Assembly: GCA_029879825.1 (NCBI GenBank)
Contig: JAOUPL010000002.1
Location: forward strand, 1 to 35,832
Direction of reading: 5' to 3'
Source: Candidatus Bathyarchaeota archaeon
GTDB lineage: Archaea > Thermoproteota > Bathyarchaeia > Bathyarchaeales > Bathyarchaeaceae
DNA length: 35,832 nt
Position 1 is the stretch's first letter. Each line of letters begins with the position of its first letter. Of the stretch, positions 10,013-18,416 are shown piece by piece. Below the pieces are notes generated by a model that saw nothing but the letters and a program-made list of their open reading frames with translations, was not told the DNA's origin and made no database searches. Position numbers and translations under genes: made by a program.

Positions 10013-11341
10013 TTAGGTTAATGGAAGTCCCTTTTTTCCAAAAAAGGGAAGTCTTTTCCTCCTCAATGTCTTCATCATCTTTCTCAACATGTTGTATCGT
10101 TCCAGCAATTCCTTCACTTCCTTTTCTTTGGTGCCTGATCCGCGGGCTACCCTCCGAATTCTGGATGCTGAGAGAATCTTGGGTTTCTCTCTTTCTTCCG
10201 GTGTCATGGACTGGATGATTACTCGCCATTTTTTAAGGGCATCCTCAGCCATCTCCATCATTTCTTCAGGTATATTATAGGTCATTCCCGGAATCATTTT
10301 TAGGACATGTCTTAGCGGTCCCATGCTTTTCATGGATTCAAACTGTTCGTACATGTCCGTGAGGGTAAATCTTCCACTTAGAAAGGCGCGCATTTTTCTT
10401 TCAGGCACCTTCACTTCTGCCTCGCGCACTTTCTCGATGAGACTTTGGAGGTCTCCCATGCCTAACAGTCGGCCAACAAATCTGGATGGAACGAAGGGTT
10501 CTATGTCACCGATTTTTTCGCCCGTGCTGATGAATCTTATAGGTGCTCCGATGGCAGCGACTGCTGAGAGGGCGCCTCCTCCCCTTGCAGAGCCGTCGAG
10601 TTTTGCCACTAAAATGGATCCTATGGGGGTGGCTTCGTGAAACGCTTTAGCTTGCAGAGCGGCTTGTTGGCCAATGGTCCCGTCGATGACCAAAATCACT
10701 TCGTTGGGTTGTATGGCTTTTTCTAGCTTCTTCATTTCTTCGATTAGACTCTTCTCTTCTTTATGTCGGCCCGCGGTGTCGATTATGACAACGTCATGGT
10801 CGCTAAATTGTTTCAATCCGTTCAAGGCGATTTTTGCAGATTTCTTTTCTTTTGGATCTCCGTATACGGGAACGTTTGCGCGCTTTGCCAGTTGTTGTAG
10901 TTGAGCGTAGGCTCCTGGTCTGTAGGTGTCTGTGCAAACTAGGGCTGGTTTTAACCCTCTTTTTTGGAAGTATTTTGCTAATTTTGCGGAGGCGGTAGTT
11001 TTGCCTGACCCTTGGATTCCCACGAGCATAAGGACTTTTCTTTTCCCGGGTTCTGTTTTTAATGGAGCTGGCTTTTCGCCTAGAAAACGCGTTAATTCTT
11101 CGTAAACCACTTTTGTTATGTGTTCTCTTCTGGAAATTCCCGGCGGAACCTTCTCTTTTAACGCTCTCTCCTCTATTCTCTTTGAGGTTTCGAGAACCAG
11201 CTTTACGTTGACATCTGCTTGGAGAAGTGCTCTTTGGATGTCGCGAACCAGTTCCTTGACGGTTTTCTCATCCATAACTGGGGCTTTCAAAACCTTCCTT
11301 AGTGCTTCGTATAGTGAAGAGCCGAGACGTTCCATAGCCAT
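10013..11341 (-). CDS. srp54: Signal recognition particle protein SRP54
   Basis: 442 aa; G1 [48 protein letters not shown]-type motifs, Met-rich M domain. Confidence 0.96.
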   Translation of the reverse strand: MAMERLGSSLYEALRKVLKAPVMDEKTVKELVRDIQRALLQADVNVKLVLETSKRIEERALKEKVPPGISRREHITKVVYEELTRFLGEKPAPLKTEPGKRKVLMLVGIQGSGKTTASAKLAKYFQKRGLKPALVCTDTYRPGAYAQLQQLAKRANVPVYGDPKEKKSAKIALNGLKQFSDHDVVIIDTAGRHKEEKSLIEEMKKLEKAIQPNEVILVIDGTIGQQAALQAKAFHEATPIGSILVAKLDGSARGGGALSAVAAIGAPIRFISTGEKIGDIEPFVPSRFVGRLLGMGDLQSLIEKVREAEVKVPERKMRAFLSGRFTLTDMYEQFESMKSMGPLRHVLKMIPGMTYNIPEEMMEMAEDALKKWRVIIQSMTPEEREKPKILSASRIRRVARGSGTKEKEVKELLERYNMLRKMMKTLRRKRLPFFGKKGLPLT

Positions 11342-11445
11342 AATTTTTCTCCAACTTAAAACTAGATTTGCCCTTTAATAGATATTTAGTTTGTTACCGT
11401 AACTCTTTTTTCTCAGTCAACGAAATTTAGGTAGAGGAACGATCT

Positions 11446-12189
11446 TTGTCGGAATTAGTTAAAATTGTGGAGAAGAAGCCTATACCTTCTGGGGCTACGA
11501 TGCTTTATGGGCTTCCTGACGTAGGCCTCGTGGGCCTCATAGCAACTTCCTACTTAATATCTGAACTTGATTCAGAAGAGATAGCCTACATGGACTCAGA
11601 CCTTCTTCCTCCAGTCGTCGTCTTACACGAAGGTCTTCCCCATGCTCCTCTGCGAATCTATGGAAACAAAAACTTTATCGCAGTGATCTCTGAGTTGGCG
11701 ATCCCCACCCGAGCCCTTCACAGGGTCATGCGAAAACTTGTCGATTGGGGGCAAGCAAAAAAGGTTAAAATGATGGTGTCGATGGGAGGGATTCCCATAG
11801 AAAATAGGCAGGTCATTGCGGAACCTAAGGTTTATGGTGCCGCTTCCACCAAGGAGCTTCTTGACATGCTAAGCAAAAAGGGACTAAGCACACTGAATGA
11901 AGGCTACATGGTTGGTCCCCAAGCCCTTACCATGCGATACTGCGCCGAGAAGAAAATTCCAGCCATAGCTCTCTTAGCCCAATCATTCTATAACTATCCC
12001 GACCCGGAAGCAGCCGCTATGGTGCTAAAAGAACTCTCAAAAATCACCGAAACTAAGATAGATGTTTCCAAACTCCTTGAGAAGGGAGAGGAAATTCGAT
12101 TGAAGGCAAGAGACATAATGAAGCGAACTCAGCAAGAAATGACCCACATGAAAAAGTCGCAGGAGTACGACCTTCCGCTGTACGTTTAG
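11446..12189 (+). CDS. PAC2 family protein (archaeal proteasome assembly chaperone-like)
   Basis: 247 aa; GLPDVGLVGLIATSYLI...; TTG start. Confidence 0.82.
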   Translation: MSELVKIVEKKPIPSGATMLYGLPDVGLVGLIATSYLISELDSEEIAYMDSDLLPPVVVLHEGLPHAPLRIYGNKNFIAVISELAIPTRALHRVMRKLVDWGQAKKVKMMVSMGGIPIENRQVIAEPKVYGAASTKELLDMLSKKGLSTLNEGYMVGPQALTMRYCAEKKIPAIALLAQSFYNYPDPEAAAMVLKELSKITETKIDVSKLLEKGEEIRLKARDIMKRTQQEMTHMKKSQEYDLPLYV

Positions 12190-12198
12190 GAGAGAGCC

Positions 12199-12651
12199 TT
12201 GATGTATAAGAAACGGAGAAAACGTTCAATTTTTGACCTAATGAGCGAATACATGGAAGAGTTCGAGACCCTAGCAGACGAACTAATAGAGTCCACCTTC
12301 GCTGAACGCCCCAGCTGGAACACAGAATCCTGCTGCCTTGAACCACTCTGCAATGTTTTTGTCACTCCTGACGAAGTTGTAATCACCGCTGATCTTCCCA
12401 ACGCCGAACACGAATCTGTAAAGGTTGAAGCGTTAAGCGAAGACCTTATCGAAATCACGGCGAAAATGAAAAGAAAGATGCGATTTGACGATTTCGGCAT
12501 AACCCATCGAGAGGGAGAGTTTTCCTTCCTTCGTTGCCAACCCCGCATGCCAGTACCCGTTGACACCAAACGAATGAAGATCTCCTTCAAACACGGCATT
12601 CTAGAGATACGTTTCCCGAGAAAACGAGGTCACGAGATTCAAGTTGAATAA
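12199..12651 (+). CDS. Hsp20/alpha-crystallin family small heat-shock protein
   Basis: 150 aa; EVVITADLPNAEHESVKVEALSEDLIEITAKMKR and C-terminal FKHGILEIRFPRKR; ATG at 12202 likely preferred. Confidence 0.85.
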   Translation: MMYKKRRKRSIFDLMSEYMEEFETLADELIESTFAERPSWNTESCCLEPLCNVFVTPDEVVITADLPNAEHESVKVEALSEDLIEITAKMKRKMRFDDFGITHREGEFSFLRCQPRMPVPVDTKRMKISFKHGILEIRFPRKRGHEIQVE

Positions 12652-12741
12652 CCACAGAAGCCTCAGCCCTCATAAAGGGTCTTCATAAATCCGACGGCTC
12701 TTCTTGCATCATCGGCTTCACTAAAACTGCCCTTCAACTTC

Positions 12742-13677
12742 CTAATGAATCTTTCCGAGACTTTCCAACGCTGAGGCAACTATCAAGGGAAAAGCTATAG
12801 TCACGTCGCAGATGACCGTCACCGCTTTTCCCTCAGGCTTTACCTTTCCCCAGCTGACCGCCTCTTCCAAGGTAGCTCCGCTCAGGCCTCCGGGCTCCGG
12901 CCTATCCATGGTGATTTGAATTGCAAGGTCTACGCCTTCTCGAAACGTGTTGGCAAATAAGGCGAAGTGTTTAGGCCAGCCTCCCCCGAGAATGATGACG
13001 CCTACCTTTTTGGCTTCATAAACCTTGTCCATCAGCTTGTTCACATCAAGGAGTGGGTCTATTCCCATCTTTTTGTCTTGCCCAAACACCCAGAGGTGGA
13101 AACCAGCTATGGAATCTATGAAGCCTGGACTTATGATGGGAACTCCTTTCTTTGCTGCTGTAGCGAGTATAGATTCTGGGTCCTGGATTTGTTTACCTAC
13201 CTCAAACAGAAGATCTACTGTGGATATGCGTTCCCTTTTCTCTTCAGGAATATTTTCTAGTATTTTGTACATCCATTTTTCTAAACTCCTGAACGCCTTT
13301 TGCTCGATGTAAATGTCGCCTATTCTCCCAATGTCTTTAGCCCTAAGCTCCTTGTCTTCAGCAAGGAAGGTGCCTACCAAGTGTTTGTAGCCAAGGGCTT
13401 CAACCATATCGTGCACCATGTTAGCCCCGGTGGTGACAACCACTTCCACGTACTCTTGATCGATTAAATCGCTGATGATTCGTCTCAGTCCTCCCGGAAC
13501 CATGGGTCCGGCTAGGGTTAGGAACACCGTGTAGTCTTTGTCACCAAACATTTCAGCCGCCAGTTCGGCTGCCTTACCAATTTTTCCAGCGCCAAGTACG
13601 CCACATTCTTTCATCTCAGAGACCAGATCGCCTACGGTTAATCCCCGCCTCAGCCGCATCTGTTTAACGCGCTTCAA
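12742..13677 (-). CDS. dhs: Deoxyhypusine synthase
   Basis: 311 aa; VVTTGANMVHDMVEALGYKH, PIISPGFIDSIAGFHLW, ILGGGWPKHF motifs. Confidence 0.93.
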   Translation of the reverse strand: MKRVKQMRLRRGLTVGDLVSEMKECGVLGAGKIGKAAELAAEMFGDKDYTVFLTLAGPMVPGGLRRIISDLIDQEYVEVVVTTGANMVHDMVEALGYKHLVGTFLAEDKELRAKDIGRIGDIYIEQKAFRSLEKWMYKILENIPEEKRERISTVDLLFEVGKQIQDPESILATAAKKGVPIISPGFIDSIAGFHLWVFGQDKKMGIDPLLDVNKLMDKVYEAKKVGVIILGGGWPKHFALFANTFREGVDLAIQITMDRPEPGGLSGATLEEAVSWGKVKPEGKAVTVICDVTIAFPLIVASALESLGKIH

Positions 13678-13777
13678 TCCTTCACCCCGTAATTACAGAC
13701 CACTCTAGCGATTCAAGGATGTAGATTAACGTTTTAAAAGGTAATTGCAGAAACTGAAAATTTCAACCAGAAGGAAG

Positions 13778-14170
13778 CTAACCTTTCGTTCGCATTATTC
13801 TTGTTCTGCCCAAAATGCGCCAGTACTCAACCTCGATGCCGGAAGCGAGTTTAGATGTTATTTCTTCTTCAGGTAAGGGCGCCTCGAGTATTTCGTATGT
13901 TTCTAGGTCCATCACCTGAACAGCCGCTGGCAACAGCGCTATGACTTGGCCGCCTCTTTTCTCGATAATAGGCACTTCAACCTGTGCATCCACTGGCTTC
14001 ACAAGGGTTCTTTTCGCTTCGTCAAAAACGCCTACGGCAACAATTCGAGCCTTTGCAGAGCCGTGTTTTCCTGGCTTTGATTTGGTGTAGTCCATGACGC
14101 GGCATGGTTCACCGTCGATAATTATGTAACTTCCAACCTTCAGGGCTCTCAAATCCATGGGTTTGCTCAT
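13778..14170 (-). CDS. eif5A: Translation initiation factor IF-5A
   Basis: 130 aa; hypusine-loop [20 protein letters not shown]. Confidence 0.95.
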   Translation of the reverse strand: MSKPMDLRALKVGSYIIIDGEPCRVMDYTKSKPGKHGSAKARIVAVGVFDEAKRTLVKPVDAQVEVPIIEKRGGQVIALLPAAVQVMDLETYEILEAPLPEEEITSKLASGIEVEYWRILGRTRIMRTKG

Positions 14171-14346
14171 TTTACCTCGCCTCTCTTGAACAGCAGACTT
14201 TCACGCAATTCATGGTTAATAAGTTATCGTCTAAATATCTCTAACAGTCCCAGAACACCTAGTCAAATGTAAAATAGCCAATTTATACATTTCTCTTATA
14301 TCGGGCTTAGGCAGTAAATGTTATCGTTGCTGCTGGAGGAATAGCA

Positions 14347-14538
14347 CTGTTTAACGCTGTTGGTGTAGTCGCACGGGTCGATCGTGAAGAAGCATTGAAG
14401 TTTGTAACAAAACTGATAGCTCTTTTAGGAGATAAGGGGCTCTCCTTGCTTCTTGAGCAGAAGTTGGCGGAGCACGTCAAAAAAATTGAGACGGCTTTTG
14501 TTCGATTGCGCGCGCGCGCACCAACGCCTGAAAGGTAG
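14347..14538 (+). pseudogene. Short ORF resembling the isolated N-terminus of archaeal NAD kinase; possible truncated remnant or small derived protein
   Basis: Manual translation from CTG 14347: (M)FNAVGVVARVDREEALKFVTKLIALLGDKGLSLLLEQKLAEHVKKIETAFVRLRARAPTPER*. Resembles archaeal NAD kinase N-termini (pattern xGIVARxDxEEAL...). GGAGGA at 14335-14340 precedes CTG by 6 nt. No ATG/GTG/TTG upstream in frame; in-frame stop at 14308-14310. Confidence 0.45.
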
Positions 14539-14565
14539 ACTTCTCTTCTCAGGAGGTGAAAGCTT

Positions 14566-15087
14566 CTGACAACGAGGGCCATCGTTCTGGACACATCCGC
14601 TTTAATCGCGGGCTTTAATCCCCTTTCAATCACTGAGACACAATATTCTGTTCCCGCAGTTAAGAAGGAGCTTGCTCCAAACTCCATGCCTTGGACGCGA
14701 TTCAGCGCCGCGGTGGAGAACAGGAGGTTGATGGTTAGGACACCGAGAAATTCCTCTCTCCAAGAGGTTAGGGAAGCTTCTAGAAGGGTTGGCGATGCGC
14801 GTTATCTTTCCGAGGCGGATTTGCAGGTCTTGGCTCTGGCTTTAGAGTTAAAAAGGGCGGGTTTGCACCCATTAATTGTTACAGACGATTATTCCATCCA
14901 AAATGTAGCCAACCAAATTGGCGTAAACTTCACCTCGCTTATGACTTATGGGATAAGGTTTCGCTTTAACTGGATTCTATATTGCCCTGCGTGCCATCGG
15001 AAATATCCTTCAGACTACAAGTTCAAGTCTTGCGAAGTCTGCGGCACCAAACTTAAGAGAAAGCCCCTGAGAAAAACTCCGCTATGA
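14566..15087 (+). CDS. nob1: rRNA maturation endonuclease Nob1 (PIN domain + zinc ribbon), apparent CTG start
   Basis: Manual extension of the 14686-15087 ORF gives LTTRAIVLDTSALIAGFNPLSITETQYSVPAVKKELAPNSMPW..., restoring the PIN motif LDTSALIAG; zinc ribbon CPACHRKYPSDYKFKSCEVCG. GGAGGTG at 14552-14558 lies 7 nt upstream of CTG 14566. Confidence 0.85.
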   Translation: MTTRAIVLDTSALIAGFNPLSITETQYSVPAVKKELAPNSMPWTRFSAAVENRRLMVRTPRNSSLQEVREASRRVGDARYLSEADLQVLALALELKRAGLHPLIVTDDYSIQNVANQIGVNFTSLMTYGIRFRFNWILYCPACHRKYPSDYKFKSCEVCGTKLKRKPLRKTPL

Positions 15088-15101
15088 ACGGAGGTCTTGA
15101 A

Positions 15102-15671
15102 ATGATTGAACGGAAAATCGTCTATTTTGAGGCTCCTGGAAAACAGAATACAGAATCTGTGCTGGAATTGGTAAAGAATTACGCTCAAGCTAAGGGGATA
15201 AGGGACATCGTGGTTGCCTCCACCACCGGCGAAACTGGAGTAAAGGCTTCTAAAATTTTTAGGACCTTCAACGTGGTGGTGGTTTCCCATCATGTAGGCT
15301 TTCAAGAGCCCGGAGTGTGGGAATTGAAAGAAGAGAATCGTAGGAAGATTTTGGAGAATGGAGCCAAGATCTTGACGGCAACCCATGCCCTTAGCGGCGT
15401 GGAGAGGGCCGTCCGAAAGAAGTTTGGAACCATCATGCCCCTCGAACTCATAGCTCACACCCTTAGGTTATTCGGCGAGGGAACCAAAGTCTGCGTCGAG
15501 ATTACTATCATGGCCGCTGACGCCGGCCTCATCCCAGTGGACAGGGAGGCCATAGCCGTAGGAGGAACTGGCAGAGGAGCAGACACCGCCTTGGTTATAA
15601 AGCCAGCAACAGCGTCCCGCTTTTTCGACCTTGAAATCAGAGAAATAATAGCCAAACCAAGAAGCATCTAG
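15102..15671 (+). CDS. Conserved protein with a pyruvate kinase C-terminal (alpha/beta) domain
   Basis: ASTTGETGVKASKIF...VVVSHHVGFQEPGVWELKEENRRKILENGAKILTATHALSG. Start placed at ATG 15102 behind GGAGGT instead of the 15084 of the ORF track. Confidence 0.75.
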   Translation: MIERKIVYFEAPGKQNTESVLELVKNYAQAKGIRDIVVASTTGETGVKASKIFRTFNVVVVSHHVGFQEPGVWELKEENRRKILENGAKILTATHALSGVERAVRKKFGTIMPLELIAHTLRLFGEGTKVCVEITIMAADAGLIPVDREAIAVGGTGRGADTALVIKPATASRFFDLEIREIIAKPRSI

Positions 15672-15691
15672 AGATTAGCCTTGTATTAAAA

Positions 15692-15802
15692 TGGCGCCGG
15701 GGAAGGGATTTGAACCCTTGAGGCGCAAAGCGCCACCGGCTGTCTTCTGACCCCATATTTGTACATCTCGAGGCCGGCACATTACCGCTCTGTCACCCCG
15801 GC
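15692..15802 (-). tRNA. tRNA-Ser(CGA) with a ~25-nt intron and encoded CCA
   Basis: Reverse strand: GCCGGGG acceptor pairs with CCCCGGC; D arm ACA-GAGCGGTAA-TGT; anticodon stem CCGGC/GCCGG with loop CTCGAGA (anticodon CGA); long variable arm GGCGCTTTGCGCC (class II); T arm AAGGG-TTCAAAT-CCCTT; 3' G-CCA. Intron about 15742-15766 at the canonical 37/38 site. Confidence 0.85.
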
Positions 15803-16072
15803 GCCTAATTTTGTTAGAGCCTATTGCCATTAATAAAAGTGCTCTCACCAGAGTGGCGCATCAGCCTTCATTTGGGTCCCAAAAGATTACTATCTTTCAT
15901 GAAACATACCTGCTCCGCTATTTCCTCCAGAAACTTCCCTTCGCTATCCTCGGTCAAGGAATAGAGAGGTTGCAGTGATCACAAAAAGTAATGTAACACG
16001 ATCGGTTGCTGCTTTGTCTAAAAACGCAACCTAAATAAGCGACAAAAATCATGCAACCAGAATGGTGAAAAC

Positions 16073-16636
16073 ATGACGAATAAGGCAGTTATAATCGTTG
16101 ACATGTTGAACGACTTCGTCACCGGCGATTTAAAAACCGAACGCGCCGCAAGAATAGTTCCAAACCTCAAGAAACTAATTGAAGCAGCTAGAAAGCATGG
16201 CGTGCCAGTGATATATTCCAACGATGCCCACTATAAACATGATTTTGAAGTTGTTCACAAGTGGGGTGGCCACGCTATAAAGGGAACGCCAGGCGCTCAG
16301 GTTATTCCAGAACTCGCGCCAAGAGAAGAAGATTTTATCGTTGAGAAGAGAGCCTACAGCGGCTTTTACGAAACTGGCCTTGAACCACTTCTCCGAAGTC
16401 TTTACAGAGGCAAGGGCGTGGAAACGGTTATTTTGGGCGGATTGCACACCCACATATGTGTCAGACACACGTCTGCTGACGCCTTTTTCAGAGGCTACAA
16501 AATAATAATAACCAGCGACGGCGTGGAAGCCTTCACCCAAAAAGACCATGAAGAAGGATTGAAATACCTTAAAGACGTCTACAATGCAGAAATAAAGACC
16601 GTGAACGAAATAATAGAAGATTTCGAGAAGAGTTAA
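16073..16636 (+). CDS. Isochorismatase/nicotinamidase family cysteine hydrolase
   Basis: VIIVDMLNDFVTGDL, VEKRAYSGFYETGL, VILGGLHTHICVRHTSADAFFRGY. Confidence 0.88.
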   Translation: MTNKAVIIVDMLNDFVTGDLKTERAARIVPNLKKLIEAARKHGVPVIYSNDAHYKHDFEVVHKWGGHAIKGTPGAQVIPELAPREEDFIVEKRAYSGFYETGLEPLLRSLYRGKGVETVILGGLHTHICVRHTSADAFFRGYKIIITSDGVEAFTQKDHEEGLKYLKDVYNAEIKTVNEIIEDFEKS

Positions 16637-16770
16637 TTTTCACTGCTTGAATCATGAGAGCTTGCCTTATAGAGAGTTTTAAGCACAGCTACTGGAAAGT
16701 TTCTTGCAAGGCATTTAGCAGCCTAACCGTTTCTCATTTGCCCTTAAGAACGATTAATTGAAGCCGATTC

Positions 16771-17766
16771 TTACAGAAGCTCTGGCATGACAAGGTCGGC
16801 TATGTCTAGACTATTGTCGTAAATTCGGTTTATTGAGGAAGCAACGGCAAGAATGTGAGGACCAACCTCCGCAGGCTGGTCACGAACGGCTGTTTCAATC
16901 TCATGAAACATAGCTGCGACCTTCTCTCCTTCATCTCTCACAGATTCCGCCATAGAAACATCACGAGAAAACACGGCGTTTATGGCATTTTCGTGAGATC
17001 CATAAGCAACTGTGTGAAATTTTAGGATACGTTGCGAAAGGTTTTCTGCTATTTTTGTGCCCCCTAATTTTATTGCCTTTTCACCGATGCAAGCAGATTG
17101 ATCGCCTATGGACTCAACCAAACTCGCTGTTAAGCGGTAGTCCAAACAATCAATGGGAAGAATCCCAAGTTTTTCACTCAAGCCCGGATTTTGAATCACT
17201 GTCCGAAGAATACGTACCAAAAGAAAATACAAGCGGTTGACCTCGTTGTCCCTCGCAACCACATTTTTAGCTAGCTGTACGTCGCTCTCGATCAGGGCAG
17301 TCGCAGCATCACGATGCATCCCTGAGGCAATAGAGTACTCACGTCGAAGAATCTTTTGAGGCGGAAAAGTAGAGGGCTCTAAGAGACATTGCATAACGAT
17401 TTTGGAATAATTTTCCTCGATAATCTCTAGACCAACCAAGTGACTTGATGCCTGTTTGACACGTTCACGATTGACGGGGCTTATTCTTTCCTTCGCTTCA
17501 ACTTGGATGATGTCGTAGCCCAGCAGATACTTCTCAACGATTTCACGATCCAGAAGGGGAGTGGGTTTAATCACCGCCACCCGCAGAGCCCGTTCTACAC
17601 CATATTTTGGGTTAATGGCAAGCTGTCCATCAGCCGTCTCAGTGACAGAAACAATGGATCCACGGTCAAGTCCGTTTCGCACAGCCCAGTCTTTAGGGAC
17701 ACAAACGAAAAAGGTTCCGCCACTCGTTCTTTGAATCTTGCGGAGATCCATACTCTGAACTCTCAA
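16771..17766 (-). CDS. AbrB-type DNA-binding plus PhoU-domain protein
   Basis: N-terminal MDLRKIQRTSGGTFFVCVPKDWAVRNGLDRGSIVSV (SpoVT/AbrB-like) followed by PhoU-like helical repeats. Confidence 0.85.
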   Translation of the reverse strand: MRVQSMDLRKIQRTSGGTFFVCVPKDWAVRNGLDRGSIVSVTETADGQLAINPKYGVERALRVAVIKPTPLLDREIVEKYLLGYDIIQVEAKERISPVNRERVKQASSHLVGLEIIEENYSKIVMQCLLEPSTFPPQKILRREYSIASGMHRDAATALIESDVQLAKNVVARDNEVNRLYFLLVRILRTVIQNPGLSEKLGILPIDCLDYRLTASLVESIGDQSACIGEKAIKLGGTKIAENLSQRILKFHTVAYGSHENAINAVFSRDVSMAESVRDEGEKVAAMFHEIETAVRDQPAEVGPHILAVASSINRIYDNSLDIADLVMPELL

Positions 17767-17828
17767 CAGACATATTAACTCATCTAAATAAAAATGTATT
17801 ATTAAAAGTTGGGCAGAGAATATCAGAA

Positions 17829-18416
17829 ATGCAGGAAAAGGTTATAATAGGTATAGACTTGGCCGGAGTGGAAAAAAATCCAACCGGATGGGCTTTGTGG
17901 AAAAACAAATTTATCTCCACCTGTCATCTTTACGAGGATCAGGAAATCTTGGAGCATCTAACAAAGTTTGAACCAACCTTAATCACGATAGACGCCCCTC
18001 TAAGCCTACCTAAAAAGGGAACCATGAGAAAAGCGGACAGAGAAATGTATAGACAAGGATATCCGGTTTTTCCCCCACGTTTTCCAACCATGGAAAAGTT
18101 GACCTTACGCGCCATCAAAATAACTCAACAATTTAAAAGAGAGAAAGTACACATAATCGAGGTCCACCCAACATCCACCCGTAAGGCGCTAAAGATTCCT
18201 ACGAAAAATTGGAAAAGAATTCAAGGCATCTTCATACATATGGGTCTGAAAGGGGACCTAGAAACGCGTGCTTTAACGTCCCATGAGATTGACGCTGTAA
18301 CGGCGGCGTTAACAGGATATCTTTACCTGCAGGAAAAAACAGACTTAATAGGAGATGGAGAAGAAGGCTATATTGTTGTTCCAACGAAGGGAGACTGGAG
18401 GAGGCTGAAGTTGTGA
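17829..18416 (+). CDS. DUF429 family protein
   Basis: IGIDLAGVEKNPTGWALW...ITIDAPLSLP...IIEVHPTSTRKAL...SHEIDAVTAALTGYLY. Confidence 0.75.
   Translation: MQEKVIIGIDLAGVEKNPTGWALWKNKFISTCHLYEDQEILEHLTKFEPTLITIDAPLSLPKKGTMRKADREMYRQGYPVFPPRFPTMEKLTLRAIKITQQFKREKVHIIEVHPTSTRKALKIPTKNWKRIQGIFIHMGLKGDLETRALTSHEIDAVTAALTGYLYLQEKTDLIGDGEEGYIVVPTKGDWRRLKL

Noticed and set aside
14508-14520. GCGCGCGCGC run, possible Z-DNA
   Set aside because: Very short and inside a coding-like frame (RLRARAP); no further support.
14307-14687. 126-aa minus ORF MEFGASSFLTAGTEYCVSVIERGLKP...
   Set aside because: Antisense shadow of the NAD kinase-like fragment and the nob1 5' end, which have recognisable motifs on the plus strand.
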